Shown here: piece by piece, positions 43,367-52,682 of the stretch
How positions within the stretch are numbered: the stretch's first letter is position 1
Layout of the letters: each line of letters begins with the position of its first letter
Assembly (NCBI RefSeq): GCF_900456775.1
Contig: NZ_UAUL01000001.1
Span: 62,001 to 126,000 of the forward strand
Length of the DNA stretch: 64,000 nucleotides
Source: Sarcina ventriculi
GTDB lineage: Bacteria; Bacillota; Clostridia; Clostridiales; Clostridiaceae
Direction: 5' to 3'
The notes under the pieces: model-generated
Databases searched by the model: none
What the model saw: the letters and a program-made list of their open reading frames with translations, nothing else
What the model was told of the DNA's origin: nothing
Translations under genes and position numbers: made by a program

Positions 43367-43882
43367 ATGTTAGGAGTAGTTCTTTTATACGTAGCAATTG
43401 TACTTATTAGTAATGGTATTGCAAGATTATCTCATGTAGATCCAAAATCACAAGCAATAATGAACTTATTTACAGGCGGTCTATCAGTTGTTTGTAATGT
43501 TATAGTAATAATATGTGGAGAAGTTCTTGGTAGCAGAACAGATTTTTATGCTGCCGCTACAGGATTATTATTCGGTTTTACATATCTTTATGTTGCATTA
43601 AACGGAATTTTCAATTTAGACCAAAGATTATATGGTTGGTATAGTTTATTCGTTGCAATTACAGCCATCCCAGCTGGTATGTTATCTTGGGCAGATGGCG
43701 GAATAAACAACATAGCTATGGCTATAATCTGGTGGTTATGGGCAGCTTTATGGTTTACTGGATGGGTTGAAACAGTTTTAAAGATAAACTTAGGAAGAAG
43801 CGTTGGAGCTTTAGCAATCTTTGAAGGTATAGTTACAGCTTGGATTCCAGGCTTTATGATGATAGCTGGATGGTGGCACTAA
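43367..43882 (+). CDS. AmiS/UreI family urea/amide channel, copy 2
   Basis: A 171-residue six-helix channel, the same length as copy 1 and about 80% identical, with changes mainly near residues 24-30, 110-125 and 140-150. It should admit urea or short amides. It is divergent from ureA, so it flanks the urease operon on the other side. AAAGGAGG stands before the ATG. Behind it lies the 3' remnant of a nitrilase gene, which shows that the pair nitrilase plus channel once existed here too. Confidence 0.9.
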   Translation: MLGVVLLYVAIVLISNGIARLSHVDPKSQAIMNLFTGGLSVVCNVIVIICGEVLGSRTDFYAAATGLLFGFTYLYVALNGIFNLDQRLYGWYSLFVAITAIPAGMLSWADGGINNIAMAIIWWLWAALWFTGWVETVLKINLGRSVGALAIFEGIVTAWIPGFMMIAGWWH

Positions 43883-43919
43883 GATTTAATTAGTAGCTAA
43901 AATTAATTACATATTTTAT

Positions 43920-43958
43920 AAATGGCTAAAGAGATTATCATTAATTTTTTTAGCCATT
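43920..43958 (+). terminator. Terminator of AmiS/UreI copy 2
   Basis: Arms AAATGGCTAAA and TTTAGCCATTT around a loop of about 17 bases, then TATTT. Confidence 0.7.
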
Positions 43959-44050
43959 TATTTATTAATTTATATATTGCATTTTATATAAAGCTATGAT
44001 ACAATTCATTTTGAATTTTGTTTAGAGTATACTTATGAGTTTTAAATAAT

Positions 44051-44148
44051 AAAAAACATCTTTAAAACCGCTAATTTTAAAGATATTTTCTAAAGAATTT
44101 TTAGATTTTGTTATTTATGTAATTTTGTAGTTCTTCGTAAGATTATAC
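44051..44148 (-). pseudogene. 3' remnant of a third nitrilase gene
   Basis: About 98 bases align with the end of the nitrilase gene and its trailer (32910-33004) at roughly 85% identity. The terminator hairpin with loop TTAGCGG and the trailer AAAATATCTTTAAA are kept. The frame SYEELQN matches the nitrilase end TYEELQN and is preceded directly by a stop codon, so only seven codons remain. The rest of the gene is gone. The remnant lies beside AmiS/UreI copy 2, mirroring the nitrilase-channel neighbourhood at 33-36 kb. Confidence 0.8.
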
Positions 44149-44199
44149 TCTATTTTTTTATATAAATATCTTTTGTTTAAAATTACTTTTATATAAATA

Positions 44200-44227
44200 A
44201 AAAGGAAGGTTATTAAACCTTCCTTTT
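44200..44227 (-). terminator. Terminator of the TerD/P-ATPase operon
   Basis: Arms AAAAGGAAGGTT and AACCTTCCTTTT with a 4-base loop, then a T-run on the minus strand, two bases after the stop codon. Confidence 0.92.
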
Positions 44228-44229
44228 AT

Positions 44230-46875
44230 TTATATAATCGCTTTATCAGCATCCTTCATAGCTTCTTCTTGTTTATTAAAGATAACCTTTCTTATCATAT
44301 CAAACGGTATTATAGTTAAAGCCATTATTATAACTGTAATCCATTGTGCCAAATTAAGAGGCGCACATGAGAAGAATTCTCCTCCAACGAATGTTAATAT
44401 TACTTGAACTACAATTATAGCTCCCATAACTTTTAAAAACCCTTTATTTTCATTTATGTTTTGAAGTATATTTATTCCCTCACTTCTAACATTAAATCCA
44501 TTAAATACTGCTGTAAACACAAAGAATGAGAAGTATCCTGTTAATAATACATCTAAATTATTATTAAATATATTTGTAAACAATGGTGTTTTCAAAAAGA
44601 TAAAGCTTATTAAAGCAACCCAACCACCTGCACAAAGGATTTGAGTAAACATTTTTCTAGATACAATACTTTGAGTTCTTGACTTTGGCTTTTCATTCAT
44701 ATAATCTTTAAGCGCAGGTTCTGCACCAAGAGCCATGGCACCCAATCCATCCATTATAAGATTTATCCAAAGTATATGAGTTATTGTAAGAGGTTGTTCT
44801 ATTCCAAATAAAGGTGCTATTGCACACACTGTAACAGCTGCAACATTTATTGTTAACTGGAATTTTATAAATTTTAATATATTATTGTAGATTGTTCTTC
44901 CATAAAGTATAGCACTTTCAATAGATTTAAAATTATCATCTAAAATTACTATATCTCCTACCTCTTTTGCCACATCAGTTCCAGACCCCATTGCAAATCC
45001 AACATCTGCTCTTTTTAATGCAGGCGCATCATTTACTCCATCACCTGTCATACCACAAACCAAATTAAGTTCTTGAGTAATTCTTACCATTCTTGATTTA
45101 TCTGTTGGAAGAGCTCTTGCTATCACTCTAAGATTTGGAAGTATTTCTTTAACTTCATCATCACTTAATTTATTAAGTTCTTCAGATGTTAAAGCAATAT
45201 GTGTATCTTTTGTGATAAGATAACTATCTTTAGCTATTGCTACTGCTGTTTCTTTTCTATCACCAGTTATCATTATAACTTGAACGCCAGCATTTTGGAC
45301 TTCTTTTATAGCCTGTCTAGCTTCTGGTCTTACATCATCCCTAATTCCAACAAAACCTACTATAATTAAATCATCTGGAAGTGTATCCGAAACCAAAGGT
45401 TTTTCACTTATTGCAAAAGCCAAAACTCTCATAGCCTTATCAGCTAATAAATCTATCTTTTTATTAATTTTACTCTTATCTATACTAACAATATTTCCAT
45501 TTTTATCTATACATTTCTTAGCATTTATTAAAAGTCTTTCAGGAGCTCCCTTATAAACTGTTTTTCCATTTAATTGGGCAGCTGAATATTTGTTAGTAGA
45601 ATTAAACATTTGAGATTTTTTAACTACTATGTCTGAATATTTATCCATTTCTTTTTTAGTTAAAAAATTAAGTAAAGCTTTATCAGTAAGGTTTCCACCT
45701 ATAACATTACCTTTTTCATCAAACATTGCACCTGTATTTTTTCCTATGCAAAGTCCCATAAACTCTTTTATTACTTTACTTTCGTTGTAACTATCTTCTA
45801 TATTTCCATCAAAAAATTCAACTACTTCTAATTTTCCCTTTGTTATAGTTCCTGTTTTATCACTAAATAACACATTTAATGAACCAGCTGTTTCTATCCC
45901 TATTGGCTTTCTAACTAAGACATTATTTTGAAGCATTTTTGATGTATTTCTCATTAAAACTATTGCTATCATAAGAGGAAGCCCCTCAGGCACCGCCATA
46001 ACAATAATTGTAACTGATAACATAAGGGTTTCTAACAGGTCTTTTATTATATACATAGCTCCTAAATCAAAATATGCATTAATTCCACCTGCTGTTATTA
46101 CTCTTTGAGATATTAATATTACAGCAATAACCACTGCCCCAATATAGCCAAATTTAGATATCTTTCCGGCTAAATCTTTAAGTTTTACTTTCAATGGGCT
46201 ATCAACTTCTTTTGATGTCATATCTTTTGCCATAGAACCCATAACAGTATTCATACCTATTTTTTTAACCCTCATTAAACCATATCCGCTATAAACTACT
46301 GCTCCTCTAAATAATGATGATTTATCTACAAATGTATCTCCAGTTATCGCAACTTCTTCCTCATACATAATGTTATTATCTATTGAAGCTGTTTTTCTAC
46401 ATTCTTCAGCTTCTCCATTTAAGGCTGAATTATCAACCTTTAATTCACCATCAATTAATATACCATCAGCTGGTATTTTATCTCCAGATTCTAAAATTAT
46501 ACAATCTCCGACAACTATATCATCTACTATTATTTCTATAGCTTGACCATTTCTATAAACTTTACACTTTTCTTTCTCTGCACTATTTTTTAATTTTCTA
46601 TATTCATTATCAGATGCAACTTCAGTTTTTGCCGAAATAAATGTAACTATTAAAATAGATATCCCAATTCCAACAAGTTCTGACCATGAAGCATGTCCTA
46701 TTGCTGCCATTCCACCCAGTATTACTGCTATCACTATTAAAAGCATTATCATTGGATCTTTAAAGGCATCTAAAAACTTATTTAAAAATGTTTCTGGCTT
46801 TGCTTCTTCTATTATATTTTGTCCATATTTTATTCTGCTTTTTTCAACTTCTTTATCATTTAGGCCTCTTTTCAA
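44230..46875 (-). CDS. Calcium-type P-ATPase (PMCA/SERCA-like, P2 type)
   Basis: An 881-residue cation pump: N-terminal actuator segment DNSALNGEAEE (TGES-equivalent NGEAE, about 148-157), transport helix with AVPEGLP (294-300), phosphorylation site SDKTGT (D339), ATP-binding KGAPERLL and hinge MTGDGVNDAPALKRADVGFAMG. About ten helices in the 2+2+6 order. The P2B-like spacing suggests export of Ca2+ (or Mn2+) from the cytoplasm. It is the last gene after two TerD genes (14 bases), so it is expressed with the Ter stress proteins, which themselves bind Ca2+. Confidence 0.9.
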   Translation of the reverse strand: MKRGLNDKEVEKSRIKYGQNIIEEAKPETFLNKFLDAFKDPMIMLLIVIAVILGGMAAIGHASWSELVGIGISILIVTFISAKTEVASDNEYRKLKNSAEKEKCKVYRNGQAIEIIVDDIVVGDCIILESGDKIPADGILIDGELKVDNSALNGEAEECRKTASIDNNIMYEEEVAITGDTFVDKSSLFRGAVVYSGYGLMRVKKIGMNTVMGSMAKDMTSKEVDSPLKVKLKDLAGKISKFGYIGAVVIAVILISQRVITAGGINAYFDLGAMYIIKDLLETLMLSVTIIVMAVPEGLPLMIAIVLMRNTSKMLQNNVLVRKPIGIETAGSLNVLFSDKTGTITKGKLEVVEFFDGNIEDSYNESKVIKEFMGLCIGKNTGAMFDEKGNVIGGNLTDKALLNFLTKKEMDKYSDIVVKKSQMFNSTNKYSAAQLNGKTVYKGAPERLLINAKKCIDKNGNIVSIDKSKINKKIDLLADKAMRVLAFAISEKPLVSDTLPDDLIIVGFVGIRDDVRPEARQAIKEVQNAGVQVIMITGDRKETAVAIAKDSYLITKDTHIALTSEELNKLSDDEVKEILPNLRVIARALPTDKSRMVRITQELNLVCGMTGDGVNDAPALKRADVGFAMGSGTDVAKEVGDIVILDDNFKSIESAILYGRTIYNNILKFIKFQLTINVAAVTVCAIAPLFGIEQPLTITHILWINLIMDGLGAMALGAEPALKDYMNEKPKSRTQSIVSRKMFTQILCAGGWVALISFIFLKTPLFTNIFNNNLDVLLTGYFSFFVFTAVFNGFNVRSEGINILQNINENKGFLKVMGAIIVVQVILTFVGGEFFSCAPLNLAQWITVIIMALTIIPFDMIRKVIFNKQEEAMKDADKAII

Positions 46876-46889
46876 ATTTTTTCTCTCCT

Positions 46890-47567
46890 TTAACCTTTAT
46901 AAGAATTGTATAAACTTCTTATAGAGCTTTGCTTTAATTCACCTAAAGCCGAAAAATTCCATTCTTCCCCTTCTCTATAAAGGTCTGCAAATATTATTGC
47001 TGTATTGTTTTTACCATCTTCTGATAAATTATATCTACAAATCTCTTTTTCATTATTGTTTGCATCTAATAACCTTACATAGCATCTCTTTATCATTTTA
47101 AAACTTTGTCTTCTCTCATGCCCTTGATATATTACTACTGCAAATACTATTCTTTTACATTCTGGAACTATCTCTGATAAATTAACAAATATTTTTTCAT
47201 CATCGCCTTCTCCCTCACCTGTTAAATTATCTCCATTTAAAAATATCCCTTTTGCCTTTTTAGATCCATAATAAACGATATTTTTATCTGATTTTACTAA
47301 CTTTCCATTACTATCTAATAAAAAAGCTATTAAATCTAAATCGATATTAGCTCCTATTCTACTAGAATCCCATCCTGCACCTAATACTAAATTGTTTAAA
47401 CTTGGATTTCTTTTAGTTAAATCTAAAACATCATTTTTCTTTAAGTTTAAGACTCCAGTACAATCATTTCCACTTTGATTAGATGGATTCGTCCTTAAAT
47501 CACTATATTTAATATTTTCTTCTTGAGAGTCAACCCCTATAAGCTTTTTTAAAAAATTAAATGCCAT
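46890..47567 (-). CDS. TerD family protein with N-terminal extension
   Basis: A 225-residue TerD-domain protein. The N-terminal 35 residues (AFNFLKKLIGVDSQEENIKYSDL) are an extension absent from the other copy. The TerD core has KNDVLDLTKRNPSLNNLVLGAGWD and the calcium-binding DNLTGEGEGDDEKIFVNL. TerD proteins act in tellurite and other stress resistance, probably at the membrane in a Ca2+-dependent way. I set the start at the ATG at 47567, which has AAAGGGAG before it; the frame opens eight codons earlier. It sits between terD copy 1 and the P-ATPase. Confidence 0.88.
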   Translation of the reverse strand: MAFNFLKKLIGVDSQEENIKYSDLRTNPSNQSGNDCTGVLNLKKNDVLDLTKRNPSLNNLVLGAGWDSSRIGANIDLDLIAFLLDSNGKLVKSDKNIVYYGSKKAKGIFLNGDNLTGEGEGDDEKIFVNLSEIVPECKRIVFAVVIYQGHERRQSFKMIKRCYVRLLDANNNEKEICRYNLSEDGKNNTAIIFADLYREGEEWNFSALGELKQSSIRSLYNSYKG

Positions 47568-47604
47568 ATACTTCACTCCCTTTACTAACACCTAGAATCT
47601 AACT

Positions 47605-48213
47605 TTACATATATAAACTTAATATTCCGTTCAAATCTGCAATCTTACCATCACCTAAAGCTTTAAAATGCCACTCATTGTTTTCTTTAAAAAGCTCCGC
47701 AAATACCACTGCTGTAGCCGTTGAACCATTTTCCTTTAGATTAAATCTACAGATTTCTTTTTCACCATTTTTCTCATCTAAAAGTCTTATATATGAATTA
47801 TCTATCATGCCAAAAGTTTGTCTTTTTTCCATAGCTTCAAATATTGTAACTACAAAAACAATTTTTGACATACTCTCTTTTATTTGCCTTAAATCTATCT
47901 CTATTCTCTCATCATCACCTTCGCCAACGCCAGTTCTATTATCTGCGCATAACTTTATTCCTTGACCATTCATATTATTAAAATAGATAACATCTTCATT
48001 TACATTATTTACTTTTCCATTTTGCCCTAATAAAAAAGCTGATATATCTAAATCGAAAGTACTTCCATTTAAAGATATATCCCATCCTGCACCTAATACA
48101 ACTTTTTCTAACCCTGGTTCTTTTTTAGTTAAATTTAAAATATCATTTTTCTTTAAATTCAATGCTCCTGATTGATTATTATTTGAAAATCCACTTCCTA
48201 AATTTATAGCCAT
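47605..48213 (-). CDS. TerD family protein
   Basis: A 202-residue TerD protein: MAINLGSGFSNNNQSGALNLKKNDILNLTKKEPGLEKVVLGAGWD, then DNRTGVGEGDDERIEIDLRQI, the acidic Ca2+-binding loops, and VFVVTIFEAMEKRQTFGMI. It is a paralogue of the next gene. It is the first gene of the TerD/TerD/P-ATPase operon, 253 bases downstream of telA, in which the bracketed promoter lies. AGGAGG precedes the ATG. Confidence 0.92.
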   Translation of the reverse strand: MAINLGSGFSNNNQSGALNLKKNDILNLTKKEPGLEKVVLGAGWDISLNGSTFDLDISAFLLGQNGKVNNVNEDVIYFNNMNGQGIKLCADNRTGVGEGDDERIEIDLRQIKESMSKIVFVVTIFEAMEKRQTFGMIDNSYIRLLDEKNGEKEICRFNLKENGSTATAVVFAELFKENNEWHFKALGDGKIADLNGILSLYM

Positions 48214-48327
48214 AATTTAGACCTCCTTTTTTAATAAAAAATCTTTTAATACCTTATGAATTATTCTCTAAACAATATAATTCTTAATTTAATAAAAATA
48301 CTAAAATCACAGTATTAATTTATGTCA

Positions 48328-48421
48328 AATTTTCATATTATGATATTAGTATAATTATAACACATTAATGCTTTGTGTCAACATATAGTATATTGATTAA
48401 TATAATCATAATATGAAAATT
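48328..48421. repeat. Paired 17-bp inverted sites around the terD promoter (candidate operators)
   Basis: AATTTTCATATTATGAT (48328-48344) and its exact complement (48405-48421) flank the terD promoter. Each arm contains an 11-base palindrome, TCATA-T/A-TATGA, at 48333-48343 and 48406-48416. Their centres are 73 bases apart, close to seven turns of DNA, so bound dimers would face the same side. One site would cover the transcription start, the other would lie upstream of -35. Confidence 0.7.
48354..48381 (-). promoter_or_regulatory. Consensus promoter of the TerD/P-ATPase operon
   Basis: Minus strand TTGACA, 16-base spacer, TATAAT: both hexamers are perfect. The start would fall near 48347, about 134 bases before the terD ATG. 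Confidence 0.85.
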
Positions 48422-48466
48422 ATTATTATTTTATCTTTTAAATATATTTATTTACAATTTGTTCAA

Positions 48467-49801
48467 TTATATAACTATCTTACCTTTTAAATCTTTCTTT
48501 ATATTCTCTAATCTTCCTATATTTTCATTTCTTTGAATCCTGTTAGCCTCTTCTATGGCTTTTGTTTCTTCTATTCCTTTTAATATAGTGTTATAAGTTT
48601 TTTCTAAAGTTTCTATATTTATAGAACTAGATGATGCCATTTTAGCTATTCTTACTGATTGCGCTGCTGTATTAGCTGCGTTTCTTTGAAGAAGTTCATT
48701 TGTTTTGTCATCTAATTGTTTAATTGATTTGGCTTGAATCTCTTGTCTTTTAAGAATTATTGCTTGAGCTAGACATTGTTTAAAAATAGGAAGAGTTATT
48801 ATAAATGATGAATTTATCTTTCTCATTAAATTAAAATTTGACATTTGAATATTTTGTATTGCAGGAACAGCTTGTATAGCAACATTTTCAGCAACTCTTA
48901 AATCATAAACTCTTTGTGATAACATTTCTTTAGATAGTTCTAATCGTTGCATCATCATGCGTTTTTCTTCTTCATTTATATTAGTTGCCAAATTATACTG
49001 ATTTATATAATTATCAATCTCTTCAATCGCAAGTTCTCCAGCTACAATATACTTTTCTAAAAGCTTATAATATTCTACATTGCCATCAAATAGTCTTTTA
49101 AGTCTATTATTTGATTCTCTTATTTCTCCTTCATATTTCCTAAGAATTACATACACTTTTTCAACTTCTATACCCATAGTATCATATTTTTGGAAAAGGT
49201 CTGCTACTGATGTTTGAACTTTTTTAAACATTTTACCAAAGAAAGATATTTTCCCTTCTTTTCCATCTTGGTTTTGAAGTTCTTTAACATCAAACTTATC
49301 CATTATTCTTGTTAAACTACTAAGCATCTCTGTTGCTTCCTCAGTTTTTACAGCTTTCATTGAATTTAATAGTTCGTCTGATACTTTAGATATTCCTTCA
49401 CTTGCTCTTTGACCAAATTGAAGTATTGAGTTTGGGTTTTCCACATTAACTTCACTAGTTAAATCTTGAACTTCTTTTAAAGACCTTAAATGCGTTTTAT
49501 ATTCATCCATTTGATTAAATATTGAATCGTCACTTACCATATTATTATTCATGATATCCACATTATTTTTCATATTATTCATATTCATCAAATTTCCATT
49601 TGTTTGATTTTGATTCATATTGAAATTTGAATAATTATTGTTGTTCATATACTGAGTATTTTGCATATTACCTTGGTTGTAATTTTGTCCACTTCCATAA
49701 TTTATATTGCTTCCTTGATTATTCATATTAAAATCATTATTATTATTTTTATCATTAAATCCATTATTATTTTCTAAATTAAATATATCATTTTCATTCA
49801 T
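48467..49801 (-). CDS. TelA-like toxic anion resistance protein
   Basis: A 444-residue protein. Residues 1-95 are a low-complexity region of N, M, G and Q (NNNNDFNMNNQGSN repeated patterns). The rest is a long, mostly helical TelA domain: SVADLFQKYDTMGIEVEKVYVILRKYEGEIRESNNRLKRLFD, LKRQEIQAKSIKQLDDKTNELLQRNAANTAAQSVRIAKMA and IETLEKTYNTILKGIEETKAIEEANR. TelA/KlaA proteins accompany TerD systems and confer resistance to tellurite and some toxins by an unknown mechanism. It follows the YceG-like gene by 83 bases and precedes terD. Confidence 0.85.
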   Translation of the reverse strand: MNENDIFNLENNNGFNDKNNNNDFNMNNQGSNINYGSGQNYNQGNMQNTQYMNNNNYSNFNMNQNQTNGNLMNMNNMKNNVDIMNNNMVSDDSIFNQMDEYKTHLRSLKEVQDLTSEVNVENPNSILQFGQRASEGISKVSDELLNSMKAVKTEEATEMLSSLTRIMDKFDVKELQNQDGKEGKISFFGKMFKKVQTSVADLFQKYDTMGIEVEKVYVILRKYEGEIRESNNRLKRLFDGNVEYYKLLEKYIVAGELAIEEIDNYINQYNLATNINEEEKRMMMQRLELSKEMLSQRVYDLRVAENVAIQAVPAIQNIQMSNFNLMRKINSSFIITLPIFKQCLAQAIILKRQEIQAKSIKQLDDKTNELLQRNAANTAAQSVRIAKMASSSSINIETLEKTYNTILKGIEETKAIEEANRIQRNENIGRLENIKKDLKGKIVI

Positions 49802-49884
49802 AAATCTATTAATCTCCTTATTATTAATTATTACTTTTGATATTATATTATATAATAATCATTACTTAAATTGTATTCTAAGCA

Positions 49885-51453
49885 CTAAAATTTAAAAAAT
49901 TTAGATATAGCACCTACTTTTCCTTTTATATTTTTTGTTAACATAAGTTTTTTATATTTTGATTCATATTCCATTTTTTCAAGCCTTATATAATTAAATC
50001 TATCATTTCTTATTATTTTACCTAAATTGCTAAGACCTGATGGATTAAATATAATTATATCCAAACCTATTTTATGAATATATGCCAAAATCATAACCAT
50101 AGAATCTGAAATTACATTCTCATCATCTAAATATATAACTATTTTAGGAACATTAGATGTAAAATCAAAATTATCTATGTGCCTTACTATAAGATCATTT
50201 AATGATAATACTAAGGATAATAATTTTAAAATTTCTGTATCCTTTAACGGTTTAGTAAACAAACTCTTATCTAAAATAGTTTCATTAAATTTTTTTAATA
50301 AAAAATTTTGAGTTTCTTCACTATATTTTGAAAATTTATATATAGGAAGTTTTTTTATTCCATCTATATCAAAAGTCCCGTCTCCTAATCTTAAAAACAT
50401 TAATTTATACATATCATCATTAAAATTTTCATCCTTTGATATATAGCCTGTATTAAAAAAAAGTGTATCTGAATTTTCAACACAATATTTCACAAGTTTC
50501 TGATAATTCAATATATCCTTATATTCTCCATCTATCTTATAAAAAAAGCAAGGTATTTTTACAGTGTTTATATCTTTATCTACTTTAAATCCCTCTCTTA
50601 ATTTTGCTGGTTCACTAAAGTAAGTATATATATCCTCTAAAATAGTATCTAAAAGTATTGACTTTGTATATCCGCCTCTAAATTGCCATGCCTTAAATAT
50701 ATCTATATCAGAAAAGAGCGTGTCTTGTATATCTTTTTGTATTTGTTTTGTTATAGTCTCAGTTTTTTCTATATCTTCTCCCTTTGCTGCTGTATAATCA
50801 AAAGATTCTACACTTAATATATTTAAATACTTTATACATTTGCTTAAATTATCTCTATCTATTTCATTAAAAAATTCTTCTTTTAAAGGATTTATATAAA
50901 TCACATCAAATCCCATCAAATAAAGCAATATTAAAAAATAAACACTGTGTCTTTCGATATCACCGTAATAAATACACTTAGGGTTTATGTCTTTATCAAA
51001 ATTAATATTTCTTAAATAACTATATCCCCATACTATAAGTTTTGTTATAAAATTATTTCTTACACTTTCACTAAAGAAATTTTCATTATTTATAGATAAA
51101 TTACAAACATATTCTAAAGCCTTTAAAAACTTATTATTTATTTCTATATTGTTTAAAATATTTATCTGCTCTTTAGAAATATTATATACATCCATATTTT
51201 CTATTTCTTTATATATATATTCTATAAGCTCTATTTCTCCAAGCAAATCAATAGAATTATCAAATACAATCGTTACATCAATATTTTCATTAACCTTTTT
51301 TTGAATCTTTTTTAAAATATTATTGTAATTATTAGTATTTTCTACTCCTATAAATCTATAAAATACATTTTTAAATTCTCCACTAAATGTATTTTCTCTA
51401 TTATATTTACTTGTATATACTTTAGAAATTATATCCTCTAAGTCCACATTCAA
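49885..51453 (-). CDS. YceG-like Ter-locus protein
   Basis: A protein of about 522 residues related to B. subtilis YceG, the partner of YceCDEF (TerD) and YceH (TelA). Recognisable parts: YSYLRNINFDKDINPKCIYYGDIERHSVYFLILLYLMGFDVIYINP (about 150-195) and KVPKIVIYLDDENVISDSMVMILAYIHKIGLDIIIFNPSG near 450, each a Rossmann-like strand-helix unit ending in YINP or FNPSG, so a two-domain fold. Its activity is unknown; comparative work links such proteins to a possible nucleoside-like metabolite. The start is uncertain: the frame opens at a TTG (51477) overlapping the previous stop, while TTG 51453 has GGGGTG 8 bases before it. Confidence 0.75.
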   Translation of the reverse strand: MNVDLEDIISKVYTSKYNRENTFSGEFKNVFYRFIGVENTNNYNNILKKIQKKVNENIDVTIVFDNSIDLLGEIELIEYIYKEIENMDVYNISKEQINILNNIEINNKFLKALEYVCNLSINNENFFSESVRNNFITKLIVWGYSYLRNINFDKDINPKCIYYGDIERHSVYFLILLYLMGFDVIYINPLKEEFFNEIDRDNLSKCIKYLNILSVESFDYTAAKGEDIEKTETITKQIQKDIQDTLFSDIDIFKAWQFRGGYTKSILLDTILEDIYTYFSEPAKLREGFKVDKDINTVKIPCFFYKIDGEYKDILNYQKLVKYCVENSDTLFFNTGYISKDENFNDDMYKLMFLRLGDGTFDIDGIKKLPIYKFSKYSEETQNFLLKKFNETILDKSLFTKPLKDTEILKLLSLVLSLNDLIVRHIDNFDFTSNVPKIVIYLDDENVISDSMVMILAYIHKIGLDIIIFNPSGLSNLGKIIRNDRFNYIRLEKMEYESKYKKLMLTKNIKGKVGAISKFFKF

Positions 51454-51470
51454 ACATTTTTCACCCCACT

Positions 51471-52571
51471 TTAACAATAAATATTATTAAATTTTATTAT
51501 TTCTTCTTTAATTAAAATATTTATTATATGACTTTTATCCTTCCCTACAATTTTTATAAATTTATCATAATTTATATGATTTATATCACCTGTATATATT
51601 TTAATGGAAGGTACAAAATTCTCTATTATTATCATAGATTTTAAATTATTTATAGCTATAAATATTATCTGTCTAACTCTTTCTCTTGTTATTCCATATT
51701 TATTTGCTATATCTTGCAAAGTTTTATACTTATGATATCTTAAAAATAAAATATTCTTCGTTCTATCATCTAATGACATTTGAAAATTTTCTATTATAGT
51801 ATTTGGAGATTTCAATAAATTTATCTTTTTTAACAATTTTTTCAGATTATCTTTATTTATATTCTTTATATCCTCTAAATTTTTTCCTTGTATATCTTTA
51901 ATTAAAACATTGTTTTCATTGTTTTCTATTTCAAAGATATTACATAAATTTGCAAGCGATAAATCCTTTACAAATGGATATATATCTTTAACATCAAACA
52001 CTTCATAATTTCCATTAACATTATCCATAGCATAACATTCTAAAATAGAAACTATATCCCTAACCTTCCCTTCTCCAACTCCTTTTATATTTTTAAACTT
52101 AAATAACAAATTATTATCTATTTGTTCTATATATTTTATTGAATTTTCCTTGCAAAATTCTTTAAATTTATTGTACTTATCTTGCCAAAATACATAAATT
52201 ATTTCTTGATTAGCATTAGAAATATTTACATTATTAAAATGATAGAACTTATTTAATACATATTCTCTATCTGAATAAATTTCCTTTAATTTAGATAAAA
52301 TAGCATCTATCTTTCCTACCCCAACACCTTTGGTAGATTCAAATTGTTTAATAACATCTCTATTTAAATCACCTAACACTTTATATTTATTAATCCTACA
52401 AAATCTCCTAAAATTATAAAACTTATCATCTGCAAAAATATCATCAATAAAAAACATATCTTCTTTTTTATTGATTTCCTTATTAATTTTATTTTCAGAG
52501 TTATTTTTTTTAGAAAGAGGTACCTCTAAAGCTTTCTTATAACTTTCTTTATTATTATAAATAGTCTTCAT
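51471..52571 (-). CDS. Helix-hairpin-helix repeat protein with sigma-70 region 4-like HTH
   Basis: A 366-residue protein, first of the telA-yceG transcript. Two repeats lie at about 48-105 and 128-180, each FYNFRRFCR...GVGVGKIDAILSKL or YNKFKEFCKENS...GVGEGKVRDIVSIL; the GVGxGK turns are helix-hairpin-helix signatures. A third degenerate unit follows. Residues about 270-315 form a sigma region 4-like HTH: SLDDRTKNILFLRYHKYKTLQDIANKYGITRERVRQIIFIAINNLK. It lacks sigma regions 2 and 3, so it is not a full sigma factor. It may regulate the Ter locus or bind nucleic acid. AGGAGGAG precedes the ATG. Confidence 0.75.
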   Translation of the reverse strand: MKTIYNNKESYKKALEVPLSKKNNSENKINKEINKKEDMFFIDDIFADDKFYNFRRFCRINKYKVLGDLNRDVIKQFESTKGVGVGKIDAILSKLKEIYSDREYVLNKFYHFNNVNISNANQEIIYVFWQDKYNKFKEFCKENSIKYIEQIDNNLLFKFKNIKGVGEGKVRDIVSILECYAMDNVNGNYEVFDVKDIYPFVKDLSLANLCNIFEIENNENNVLIKDIQGKNLEDIKNINKDNLKKLLKKINLLKSPNTIIENFQMSLDDRTKNILFLRYHKYKTLQDIANKYGITRERVRQIIFIAINNLKSMIIIENFVPSIKIYTGDINHINYDKFIKIVGKDKSHIINILIKEEIIKFNNIYC

Positions 52572-52640
52572 ATATTCTCCTCCTCTTAATCATAAGTTTG
52601 TCTTAAGAAAATTTTATCATAATAGAATGAAATTTTAAAT

Positions 52641-52673
52641 AAAAATCCATTAGTTTTACACTAATGGATTTTT
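52641..52673 (-). terminator. Terminator of the gene at 52683-52937
   Basis: Arms AAAAATCCATTAG and CTAATGGATTTTT with a 7-base loop, followed on the minus strand by T-rich sequence. Confidence 0.85.
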
Positions 52674-52682
52674 AAGTTAATA

